DNA of 64,000 nt from the NCBI RefSeq assembly GCF_947241705.1, contig NC_079257.1, positions 496,001 to 560,000 on the forward strand, given 5' to 3'. Each line of letters starts with the position of its first letter. The stretch's first letter is position 1. This stretch comes from Saccharomyces mikatae IFO 1815. Its lineage: Eukaryota; Ascomycota; Saccharomycetes; Saccharomycetales; Saccharomycetaceae. Positions 57,349-64,000 of this stretch are shown here, piece after piece. A program made the position numbers and the translations under genes. The notes under the pieces were generated by a model that saw only the letters and a list, made by a program, of their open reading frames with translations, had not been told where the DNA came from and made no database searches.

Positions 57349-58392
57349 ATGACTTTTGTGCAACAGCTTCAAGAGGCTGGTGAAAGATTTAAATGTTTCA
57401 ACTGTCTTTTATGGGTTATTTTCGGGCTTGGTGTCTTGAAATGTACAACCTTTTCATTAAGATTTTTGGCTCTTCTTTTCGACCTTTTCATCTTACCAGC
57501 AACCAGTTTCGATAAGTACGGCGCTAAAACTGGTAAATACTGTGTTGTTACCGGTGCTAGTGATGGTATTGGTAAAGAATTCGCTAAGCAAATGGCCAAA
57601 CGCGGATTCAACTTGGTGTTAATTTCAAGAACTCAATCAAAATTGGAGGCCTTACAGAAAGAACTAGAAGACAGATACCATGTTGTTGTAAAGATTTTAG
57701 CCATTGATATTGCAGAAGATTCTGAATCCAACTATGAATCCATTAAGGACTTGTGTGCGCAATTGCCAATTACAATTTTGGTCAATAATGTTGGTCAATC
57801 ACACTCCATCCCTGTTCCATTTTTAGAAACAGATGAAAAGGAGCTTAGAGACATTATTACTATCAATAACACTGCTACGTTATTAATCACACAAATCATT
57901 GTACCAAGAATTTTGGAGACCGTGAAAACTGAAAGCAAAAAGTCAGGTACTCGCGGTTTAATTTTAACCATGGGTTCATTTGGTGGTTTGATTCCTACAC
58001 CATACTTGGCAACATACAGTGGTTCTAAGTCCTTCTTACAAAGCTGGTCTAACTCTTTGGCTGGTGAATTATCTAAAGATGGAATCGATGTTGAATTGAT
58101 CATTTCGTACTTGGTCACAAGCTCCATGTCTAAAATTAGAAGATCTTCTCTAATGATTCCAAATCCACAACAATTTGTCAAATCTACTTTGAGCAGTGTT
58201 GGAAGACGTTGTGGCTCTCAAGATAGATACGCTACTATGACACCATACTGGGCTCATGCGGTTTATCAATTTGCAATTACAGAGACGTTTGGTGTTTACT
58301 CGAAGATTGTTAATTCCATTAACTGTTCTTTTCATAAATCTATTAGAATTAGGGCCTTGAAGAAAGCAGCTAGACAAGTTAAGAAAGAGTAA
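57349..58392 (+). CDS. IFA38: IFA38, 3-ketoacyl-CoA reductase of very-long-chain fatty acid elongation
   Basis: The product is 347 residues starting MTFVQQLQEAGERFK, the same length as in S. cerevisiae. A hydrophobic helix (about 18-50) anchors it in the endoplasmic reticulum. The short-chain dehydrogenase domain follows, with the NADPH loop TGASDGIG at 68-75, NNVG at 146-149, and catalytic S210, Y223 and K227 (YSGSK). The C-terminus ends in lysines (ARQVKKE), a KKxx-like retrieval signal. It reduces 3-ketoacyl-CoA in the second step of each elongation cycle, with Elo2/3, Phs1 and Tsc13, feeding ceramide synthesis. CSH1, a sphingolipid enzyme, lies two genes downstream. Confidence 0.97.
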   Translation: MTFVQQLQEAGERFKCFNCLLWVIFGLGVLKCTTFSLRFLALLFDLFILPATSFDKYGAKTGKYCVVTGASDGIGKEFAKQMAKRGFNLVLISRTQSKLEALQKELEDRYHVVVKILAIDIAEDSESNYESIKDLCAQLPITILVNNVGQSHSIPVPFLETDEKELRDIITINNTATLLITQIIVPRILETVKTESKKSGTRGLILTMGSFGGLIPTPYLATYSGSKSFLQSWSNSLAGELSKDGIDVELIISYLVTSSMSKIRRSSLMIPNPQQFVKSTLSSVGRRCGSQDRYATMTPYWAHAVYQFAITETFGVYSKIVNSINCSFHKSIRIRALKKAARQVKKE

Positions 58393-58420
58393 GTTTATTT
58401 CTCAAGAGGTAGTCCTCGTA

Positions 58421-58512
58421 CATGTATATGTATGTATATGTATGTGTATGTATGTATATGTATGTGCATGTATGGATGTATGTATATGTATGTATTATGT
58501 ATGTAGGTATAT
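58421..58512 (+). repeat. Imperfect TATG/TG microsatellite
   Basis: This is about 90 bp of TATGTA, TGTATG and TATATG units with scattered interruptions, just after IFA38. Such tracts act as 3'-end efficiency elements (TATGTA/TATATA) and vary in length. It should be a useful polymorphic marker. Confidence 0.8.
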
Positions 58513-58609
58513 GCTTATGTTGGATAAAGCATGACATATGCTTCTCGTTTATTTATGCGTGATTGTATAGATATATAGCTTCATTGAGAAGCAGACGCCA
58601 AATCTAAAA

Positions 58610-58762
58610 ATGAACTTGAATGAGAAAAAAGAGAAAAATTTGGAAAACAACAAGGATCTAGAAAAAAACAAGACATTTCAAAAACTTTTGGTGGAAGAAT
58701 CAACCATTCGAGAAAGAAATTTAACACCACTTTCCAGAATAGCTTATTGCAAAAAATATTAA
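58610..58762 (+). other. Upstream ORF of 50 codons before CDC28
   Basis: ATG at 58610 opens a lysine/asparagine-rich frame (MNLNEKKEKNLENNK...) that ends with TAA at 58760-58762, out of frame with CDC28. Whether the CDC28 transcript starts early enough to include it cannot be judged from sequence. Its composition is what A-rich DNA would give by chance. Confidence 0.2.
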
Positions 58763-58826
58763 AGTGAACGCAAAAGCTACGGTGAAAGAACAGTCCAGAT
58801 CAACCAAAAAATTAATCAACTTGAAC

Positions 58827-59723
58827 ATGAGCGGTGAACTAGCAAACTACAAAAGACTTGAGAAGGTTGGTGAAGGTACATACGGTGTTGTCTATAAAGC
58901 ACTGGATTTAAGGCCTGGACAAGGCCAAAGAGTGGTCGCATTGAAGAAAATTAGATTAGAGAGTGAAGACGAAGGCGTTCCTAGTACTGCCATCAGAGAA
59001 ATCTCATTATTGAAGGAACTTAAAGACGACAATATAGTTAGGTTATATGATATTGTTCACTCCGATGCACATAAGCTATATCTCGTTTTCGAATTTCTCG
59101 ATTTGGATTTGAAAAGATATATGGAGGGTATCCCAAAGGATCAACCGTTGGGAGCGGATATTGTCAAAAAATTCATGATGCAACTTTGTAAAGGTATTGC
59201 ATACTGCCACTCACATCGTATCCTACATCGTGATTTAAAACCTCAGAACTTATTGATTAATAAGGACGGGAATTTAAAACTAGGTGATTTTGGTTTAGCA
59301 CGTGCCTTTGGTGTTCCATTAAGAGCTTACACTCATGAAATAGTTACACTATGGTATAGAGCACCAGAAGTACTACTAGGTGGTAAACAGTACAGTACAG
59401 GTGTGGATACATGGTCCATTGGGTGTATATTCGCGGAAATGTGTAACAGAAAACCAATCTTCAGTGGCGATAGTGAGATTGATCAGATTTTTAAGATATT
59501 CAGAGTATTGGGAACACCAAACGAAGCCATATGGCCCGATATTGTGTATTTGCCCGATTTTAAGTCAAGCTTTCCTCAATGGCGCAGAAAAGACCTATCA
59601 CAAGTTGTACCAAGTCTAGATCAACGAGGTATTGATTTGTTGGACAAGCTACTTGCGTATGACCCTATTAACCGGATTAGTGCCAGAAGAGCAGCCATTC
59701 ATCCCTACTTCCAAGAACCATAA
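58827..59723 (+). CDS. CDC28: CDC28, cyclin-dependent kinase 1
   Basis: The product is 298 residues from ATG 58827 ([15 protein letters not shown]), exactly the known length and N-terminus. The glycine loop GEGTYGVVY carries T18/Y19, the site of Swe1 inhibition. K40 is the catalytic Lys, PSTAIRE spans 52-58, HRD has D136, DFG has D154, and T169 lies in the activation loop ([15 protein letters not shown]). Cdc28 drives the cell cycle with Cln and Clb cyclins, helped by Cks1, also in this window. Only a few residues differ from memory of S. cerevisiae (for example the final residue P), in keeping with strong constraint. Confidence 0.99.
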   Translation: MSGELANYKRLEKVGEGTYGVVYKALDLRPGQGQRVVALKKIRLESEDEGVPSTAIREISLLKELKDDNIVRLYDIVHSDAHKLYLVFEFLDLDLKRYMEGIPKDQPLGADIVKKFMMQLCKGIAYCHSHRILHRDLKPQNLLINKDGNLKLGDFGLARAFGVPLRAYTHEIVTLWYRAPEVLLGGKQYSTGVDTWSIGCIFAEMCNRKPIFSGDSEIDQIFKIFRVLGTPNEAIWPDIVYLPDFKSSFPQWRRKDLSQVVPSLDQRGIDLLDKLLAYDPINRISARRAAIHPYFQEP

Positions 59724-60378
59724 GCATTGTAGCCTTTTTAGCTTTATATATTTACAAATGCTATCGCATCTACAGTTTGATCTAGTTCGGTGTATTGTAG
59801 GATACAATACACCTGATTTTAATACTATGTCAGGGTCACATTATCGATATAATACTTTCATCACTAAGCACGGCGCCACTAAGTCACACGCGAAAAGAGG
59901 TCATAGGGTTTTCAGGGGTCAAGACTTTGGGGCATTACATGACGTATAGTTTATTTGTTATCTCATCCTCGAGGAAAATGAAAAAAAAACAAAGCGAAGA
60001 GAAAAAGACGAACGAAAAAAAGACGAAATAACGCATTGAATGCCGGGCTTTGATTAAGCTTGTTTAGAGTATAAGGATTCTGTTTCTTTAAAGCCGTTTC
60101 ATAGCTGGCTCACCCTTGATTCTGTTTTTCTGTGTTTGCTTATGTTTTTCGTAGGTCCAGAATTTTTTGTAATTTGAAAAGCTCATTGACCCATCGAATA
60201 ACAAAGACAAATATTTTTTTTGTTTCCTTCATTATTTACATCACAACACGATTTTTATCAGTTTCTTCAGAGAGCGGTGAACGGTATAGAGTATAATTTC
60301 AACAGTCGAATAAAGAAGTTCGAAGTGGGGCTAACTTTAACAGTATCAAAGTAGTTATAGTCAGTTTATCAATTCGAG
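59724..60378. promoter_or_regulatory. CDC28 3' region and CSH1 promoter
   Basis: This is a 655-bp tandem spacer. A perfect 11-bp inverted repeat with a 3-nt loop lies at 59789-59813, 66 bp after the CDC28 stop. The second half is A- and T-rich with no clear factor site before CSH1. Confidence 0.45.
59789..59813 (+). repeat. Perfect 11-bp inverted repeat, 3-nt loop, 3' of CDC28
   Basis: GGTGTATTGTA and TACAATACACC flank the loop GGA. The stem would form in RNA as a hairpin in the CDC28 3' UTR, or in DNA as a small cruciform. The match is perfect over 11 pairs and stops at the next base. Confidence 0.8.
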
Positions 60379-61515
60379 ATGAAAAAGGAGCTTAAAATTC
60401 TTATCATAGCAAACATTGCACTACTTTTTTCTATAATACACTACACATTTGATTTGTTGACATTGTGTATAGATGATACCTTCGAAGATGCACTAACAGA
60501 TGAACAGCTGAACCCACCGCAGGGTCTCAATTCCACATTTTATGAATCTCGCCCTCAACTTATACCGAAAATCATCCATCAAACCTACAAAACGGACGAT
60601 ATCCCAGAGCAGTGGGTAAAGGGGAGGCAGAAGTGTATCGATTTGCACCCAGACTATACATATTATCTATGGACGGATGAAATGTCTGATGGTTTCATTA
60701 AACAGGAATACCCATGGTTTCTTGACACATTTAGAAGTTATGAATATCCAATTGAGAGGGCAGATGCAATACGGTACTTTATTCTCTCACATTATGGTGG
60801 GATTTACATTGACTTGGATGATGGTTGTGAAAGAAGGCTAGATCCTTTGTTGACAGTTCCAGCATTTCTAAGGAAAACCTCGCCCACAGGTGTGTCCAAT
60901 GATGTAATGGGTTCTGTTCCAAGGCACCCATTCTTCTTGAAAGTTATCAAATCGTTGAAACATTATAAGAAAAATTGGTATATTCCTTATATGACCATCA
61001 TGGGTTCTACGGGCCCCTTGTTTATTAGTGTTATTTGGAAGCAATATAAGCGATGGTCAAATACGGCCGAAAATGGTGCAGTGAGAATTTTACAGCCTGC
61101 CGATTATAAAATGCATAATAATCCTTTCTTTTCTATATCCAAAGGTTCCTCCTGGCATACGGGTGATGCTAATTTTATGAAAACTCTGGAAAACCATATC
61201 CTATCTTGTGTGGTCACTGGATTCGTTTTTGGTTTTTTCATATTATATGGTGAATTTACCTTTTATACTTGGTTATGCTCTGGACCATTTAACAACAAAC
61301 GATATTACATACAATGGATGAGTGACAAGCTCAAGCTGCTCAAGCGCAAACTGACATCATCATCATCGCACAAATATAAAGAAGAAACACGGATGCATAC
61401 ACGCCATGAATTTATGTCAAAGGGTAAAAGACTAAGAAAAGATTCTAATATCCCGTACAACAATGTTTTTGTTGATATAGAAAAGAATCACCCAAAGTTC
61501 ACTGACTTAAGCTAA
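60379..61515 (+). CDS. CSH1: CSH1, mannosylinositol phosphorylceramide synthase catalytic subunit
   Basis: The product is 378 residues starting MKKELKILIIANIAL (376 in S. cerevisiae). An N-terminal signal anchor (about 7-30) precedes a GT32 glycosyltransferase domain with PKIIHQTYKTDDIPEQW (63-79) and the DXD metal motif D145-L-D147 in GGIYIDLDDG. A C-terminal hydrophobic segment (273-295) is followed by a basic cytosolic tail. With the Csg2 subunit it transfers mannose from GDP-mannose to inositol phosphorylceramide in the Golgi. The paralogue is SUR1; neighbours identify this as YBR161W. Confidence 0.95.
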   Translation: MKKELKILIIANIALLFSIIHYTFDLLTLCIDDTFEDALTDEQLNPPQGLNSTFYESRPQLIPKIIHQTYKTDDIPEQWVKGRQKCIDLHPDYTYYLWTDEMSDGFIKQEYPWFLDTFRSYEYPIERADAIRYFILSHYGGIYIDLDDGCERRLDPLLTVPAFLRKTSPTGVSNDVMGSVPRHPFFLKVIKSLKHYKKNWYIPYMTIMGSTGPLFISVIWKQYKRWSNTAENGAVRILQPADYKMHNNPFFSISKGSSWHTGDANFMKTLENHILSCVVTGFVFGFFILYGEFTFYTWLCSGPFNNKRYYIQWMSDKLKLLKRKLTSSSSHKYKEETRMHTRHEFMSKGKRLRKDSNIPYNNVFVDIEKNHPKFTDLS

Positions 61516-61950
61516 TGGAGGTAATGTAATTTGCCCTTTATATTTTTATAAGCATAAATAAATTTCGAACGCAACGACATATAGCAAGTTGCTGTAATTT
61601 AGTATTTAGAAATTACGAGCACTATGCATTCCCATTTAAACAAAAGAGAAAAAACTTTAATTCAATAATAGTACATGGTCCAGAAGCCTGGTTTTTTGAA
61701 AGTATATATAAAGAATAGATAAACTGCAACGCTCTAAACTTCAAGAATAAAATTTTGTTTTTTATTTAAGTTTTTTTTTTTTTTTTTTACAATAATGTAT
61801 TGTTCTTGGAAAATAACACAAACTGTTCACTACAGGAAAGTGAACAATAACCCTCATTAAAGTAACAGTAATGCAGGGAAGGGAACAGATAGTAAGTTAA
61901 ACATAAATGAAAGAGAGAGAAATTCCATTAATCAATGAAAACAAACTGAA
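61516..61950. other. Convergent CSH1/TOS1 spacer with poly-T run and perfect ARS consensus
   Basis: This 435-bp AT-rich spacer lies between convergent genes. TAAACATAAAT at 61898-61908 is an exact ARS consensus on the minus strand. Eighteen consecutive T occur at 61771-61788, on the B-element side of that ACS. The combination resembles a replication origin, but function is inferred. Confidence 0.4.
61898..61908 (-). other. Exact ARS consensus with adjacent poly-T/poly-A tract
   Basis: TAAACATAAAT on the plus strand reads ATTTATGTTTA on the minus strand, an exact ACS. The 18-nt T run at 61771-61788 lies 110 bp away on the side where B elements are expected. Confidence 0.3.
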
Positions 61951-63309
61951 TTAAGGCAAAGCAGCAGAAGAACCAGATTTTGTCAACCATTGGTCAACAA
62001 CATCATCGCTCAAAGCTTCATCGAAGCTTTCATCTACTTCAATAATGTGAATAGTTTTATCACTTGAGTTAAAGATAACCGCAGCCTTTAAAGTGCCATC
62101 AGTTGGTCTGTCGAAATAATCTTGAGTACCACCGTCTTGGCCATCGTGGATGTGAGAGATCAGTTTATCAGAGCCAGCGGTCAAAATTTCGAAAAGATCC
62201 ATTTCACCACAACCAGTTTTCCAACAAGAACAAGATGCATCACCATATTGCAAAGTTCTTGGGATTTTTGCGTTCAATAACCAAATAGCTGGCATGTCTT
62301 GGTTGTAAGCAGAACCGCTGGTGTCACTTGGCATAGAAAATTCGAACACGAAAATTTTGTCAGATCCACCAAAACCATGATAAGCTGGAATACCTTCTCT
62401 GTAGTAACCACAGTCAGCATTGTTACCAGAACATTGTTCGCCAGAAAAGATCATGAATTCATTACCGGATTTAATGGTAACGTCATCAAGAGCTTGAGAA
62501 GAGGTGGCACCAGAAACACCGTCCGAGGCGGCAAAAGATATAGAGTTACCGAAACAACTCGACCAGACACCAGAACCAGCAGTCCCACCCTGGTTGTTCA
62601 TGAAGGTACAGTTACTGGTAGAGCCTGGCACAAAGTATGAACCTCTTGACCAGTCACCGTTGGTGTTGGAAGACGAGGATGAAGAAGCAGTAGCAGCAGA
62701 TGAAGAAGAAGAAGTAGTCTTGGATGAAGAGGAAAGTGGACTTGTATTTGCTTCACTGCTGGACAAAATGGTAGAAACTTTTGTGTAAGAAGAAGGGACA
62801 GCAGGGCCAACGACGGTATTGGTAGAATCAGCAGTCACAGTTTGACCATTTCCGTCGACGTAGACAGTAGAAGTAACTTGAACATATTCAACTGCAACAT
62901 CCCTCTTGTGTTGATGCTTGTGTTTGGACACAATAGCTTCACCTTGTTCATTGCAAGATTCGATTAATTGTTTTTCTGATCTCTTCTTCAAAGCTTTAGA
63001 CTCGCCATTTGGGTAGTAAACACCGAATTGCAGTAGTTCGATTGGACCTCTAAAATGGACAGAAAGCTCTTCGTTGAATGGAGCTAAACTACCGGAAGCA
63101 GTAAAGTCAGCTTGAGTGCAGGCACAAGAAGATTCATCCATGTTGGTGACATCTTGGTAAGTAGCAGATAAACCAACGTTAGAGTAAATGATGGCATCGG
63201 TTTTGGCACAGTAGTAATTACCACCAGAGTAGGTACAATCAGCGTTGGCAAGTGACGCAACTGAAGAAAACAAACCGACTAATGCGGCGATTGAAATTTT
63301 TTGTAGCAT
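61951..63309 (-). CDS. TOS1: TOS1, covalently linked cell-wall protein
   Basis: The product is 452 residues from ATG 63309 (MLQKISIAALVGLFSSVASLANA), a clear signal peptide; the frame upstream of it has no useful start. An N-terminal cysteine-containing domain (DUF2403, about 24-130) holds a Kex2-type KKR site and is followed by KHQHKRDV. A Ser-rich, probably O-mannosylated linker (about 180-220) leads to the C-terminal DUF2401 domain (about 225-445). That domain contains the EMDLFE stretch E369-D371-E374, like the ExDxxE catalytic signature of GH16 glucanases. The S. cerevisiae protein is bound to wall glucan and is a target of SBF; two SBF sites lie in this promoter. Confidence 0.94.
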   Translation of the reverse strand: MLQKISIAALVGLFSSVASLANADCTYSGGNYYCAKTDAIIYSNVGLSATYQDVTNMDESSCACTQADFTASGSLAPFNEELSVHFRGPIELLQFGVYYPNGESKALKKRSEKQLIESCNEQGEAIVSKHKHQHKRDVAVEYVQVTSTVYVDGNGQTVTADSTNTVVGPAVPSSYTKVSTILSSSEANTSPLSSSSKTTSSSSSAATASSSSSSNTNGDWSRGSYFVPGSTSNCTFMNNQGGTAGSGVWSSCFGNSISFAASDGVSGATSSQALDDVTIKSGNEFMIFSGEQCSGNNADCGYYREGIPAYHGFGGSDKIFVFEFSMPSDTSGSAYNQDMPAIWLLNAKIPRTLQYGDASCSCWKTGCGEMDLFEILTAGSDKLISHIHDGQDGGTQDYFDRPTDGTLKAAVIFNSSDKTIHIIEVDESFDEALSDDVVDQWLTKSGSSAALP

Positions 63310-63964
63310 ATTCTTCAGATTCAGTTTTCTGTTTAGCTTTTTGATATATATGCAGAGTACAGCGAAAAGCAAAAAGAATAATAAAAGGTGTTCTATTGAA
63401 GGAGTGACTAGAAGTTGGATAAGTAGCTTGGTTTGAGTTTTTTGGATCTGGATCTCTTTTTATGAACTAAGAAAAAGAAATTAACAATAATGTAAAACAG
63501 AAAATATTCTGGACATAAGAACTATTAACTAATAAACTCCAAGACAAAAACAAAAATAAAAGAAAAAAAAATGTTACAAGTGAAACAAGGCTCAGTAGAA
63601 ACATTTTCAGAACTGCCAAGACAAGAACATCCGTGATAGATTAGTCTTCCTTCGTGGTATATTTAAATGAAAATCCAAAGTTTCGAATTCTTCACGCTCG
63701 CTGTACGACGAAGAAATATGGAAAAATAAACAAAACCAGCGGTAAATCGCCAACGAAAAAGGAAAGACACCAACGCGAAAAGAAAAGAAGGAGCGAGGCG
63801 CAGACTCGTTATATGTGATTTCGTGTATCATGACGCGAACTGGCTTTTCTTGTTACCATCTATCTGCGTTTAGTTGCAGTGTAACAGGTATAAACTACAG
63901 CACAGTGTAATTGGAAGAAATAGCGTGGTGCAGAGACCCAAGTGAATAGAGAACAACTGCTGTG
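63310..63964. promoter_or_regulatory. Divergent TOS1/YSY6 promoter with SBF sites
   Basis: This is a 655-bp divergent spacer. The SCB core CRCGAAA appears as CGCGAAA at 63774-63780 (plus) and CACGAAA at 63819-63825 (minus, written TTTCGTG). They lie 465-516 bp before TOS1, whose name records it as a target of SBF. They are 140-190 bp from YSY6. Confidence 0.55.
63774..63825. promoter_or_regulatory. Pair of Swi4/Swi6 (SBF) sites
   Basis: Two exact CRCGAAA cores in opposite orientation, 38 bp apart, fit late-G1 control of TOS1. Consensus matches supported by the known regulation of the gene. Confidence 0.55.
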
Positions 63965-64000
63965 ATGGCCGTACAGACACCAAGACAGAGGCTTGCAAAT
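63965..64000 (+). CDS. YSY6: YSY6, small ER membrane protein (partial, 5' end only)
   Basis: ATG at 63965 opens MAVQTPRQRLAN, the first 12 residues of the 65-residue tail-anchored protein Ysy6, the yeast RAMP4/SERP1-like factor of the translocon and secretory pathway. The rest lies beyond the right edge. Match to the known N-terminus plus position beside TOS1 supports the call. Confidence 0.88.
   Translation, partial: MAVQTPRQRLAN

Larger units (their letters stand above)
58393..58826. promoter_or_regulatory. IFA38 3' region and CDC28 promoter
   Basis: This 434-bp spacer contains the imperfect GTATGTATAT microsatellite at about 58421-58512 and a 50-codon ORF (58610-58762) ending 64 bp before the CDC28 start. 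An in-frame non-ATG extension of CDC28 (to 58764) has no ATG and is ignored. Confidence 0.45.

Noticed and set aside
58421-58512. TATG-rich tract as a telomere-like or transposon end
   Set aside because: The units are simple TATGTA/TGTATG microsatellite without G-rich telomeric pattern or target-site duplications.
58764-58826. 21-residue extension of CDC28
   Set aside because: It contains no ATG start, and the kinase N-terminus MSGELANY is invariant.
63310-63372. 21-residue N-terminal extension of TOS1
   Set aside because: It would bury the clear signal peptide that begins at the ATG at 63309; the downstream start matches the secreted protein.

Overview
The window is a stretch of nuclear chromosome from a budding yeast of the genus Saccharomyces. 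Every long reading frame can be recognised as an orthologue of a gene on the right arm of S. cerevisiae chromosome II, in the same order and orientation, from HSL7 (YBR133C) to YSY6 (YBR162W-A). The proteins are close to the S. cerevisiae ones but differ by scattered substitutions and small indels (as recalled: CKS1 147 vs 150 aa, IRA1 3089 vs 3092, TBS1 1042 vs about 1094, AMN1 559 vs 549). This points to a sibling species of the sensu stricto group rather than the reference strain. Genes are dense and intronless. I see no tRNA, transposon, LTR or CRISPR.

Layout. 1-10 kb: HSL7 (cut by the left edge), CKS1 and MEC1, all cell-cycle or checkpoint genes. 10-24 kb: YBR137W, HDR1, vacuolar carboxypeptidase ATG42, and the giant RasGAP gene IRA1. 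24-30 kb: a divergent ribosome-biogenesis pair BMT2/MAK5 and the release factor SUP45. 30-37 kb: ADH5, MRPS9, RTC2 and the sporulation gene YSW1, after a 1.5 kb gene-free gap. 37-43 kb: two tandem ARA1 genes and TBS1. 43-52 kb: APD1, SPP381, RIB7, RPB5, CNS1, SLI15. 52-64 kb: ICS2, a 2.2 kb gap, AMN1, IFA38, CDC28, CSH1, TOS1 and the first 12 codons of YSY6.

The main departure from the familiar map is a tandem duplication of ARA1, which I recall as single-copy in S. cerevisiae. The two 344-codon genes lie 1625 bp apart. They differ at 38 of 1035 nucleotides by my hand count, with the differences clustered and a 491-bp stretch perfectly identical, which suggests gene conversion. Between the copies lies a decayed fragment of the 3' end of TBS1 (64 bp, ungapped, 48/64 identical), which shows that the duplicated unit ran from the ARA1 promoter into TBS1. 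The upstream copy carries clustered derived residues and a weakened promoter, while the downstream copy looks ancestral.

Other signals: PAC and RRPE motifs in the BMT2/MAK5 and RPB5 promoters, SBF sites before TOS1, a mid-sporulation element before YSW1, a perfect 11-bp stem with a 3-nt loop just 3' of CDC28, a 50-codon upstream ORF before CDC28, a four-cysteine cluster in HDR1, and several perfect ARS consensus matches in intergenic DNA. Lengths and residues quoted for S. cerevisiae are from memory.
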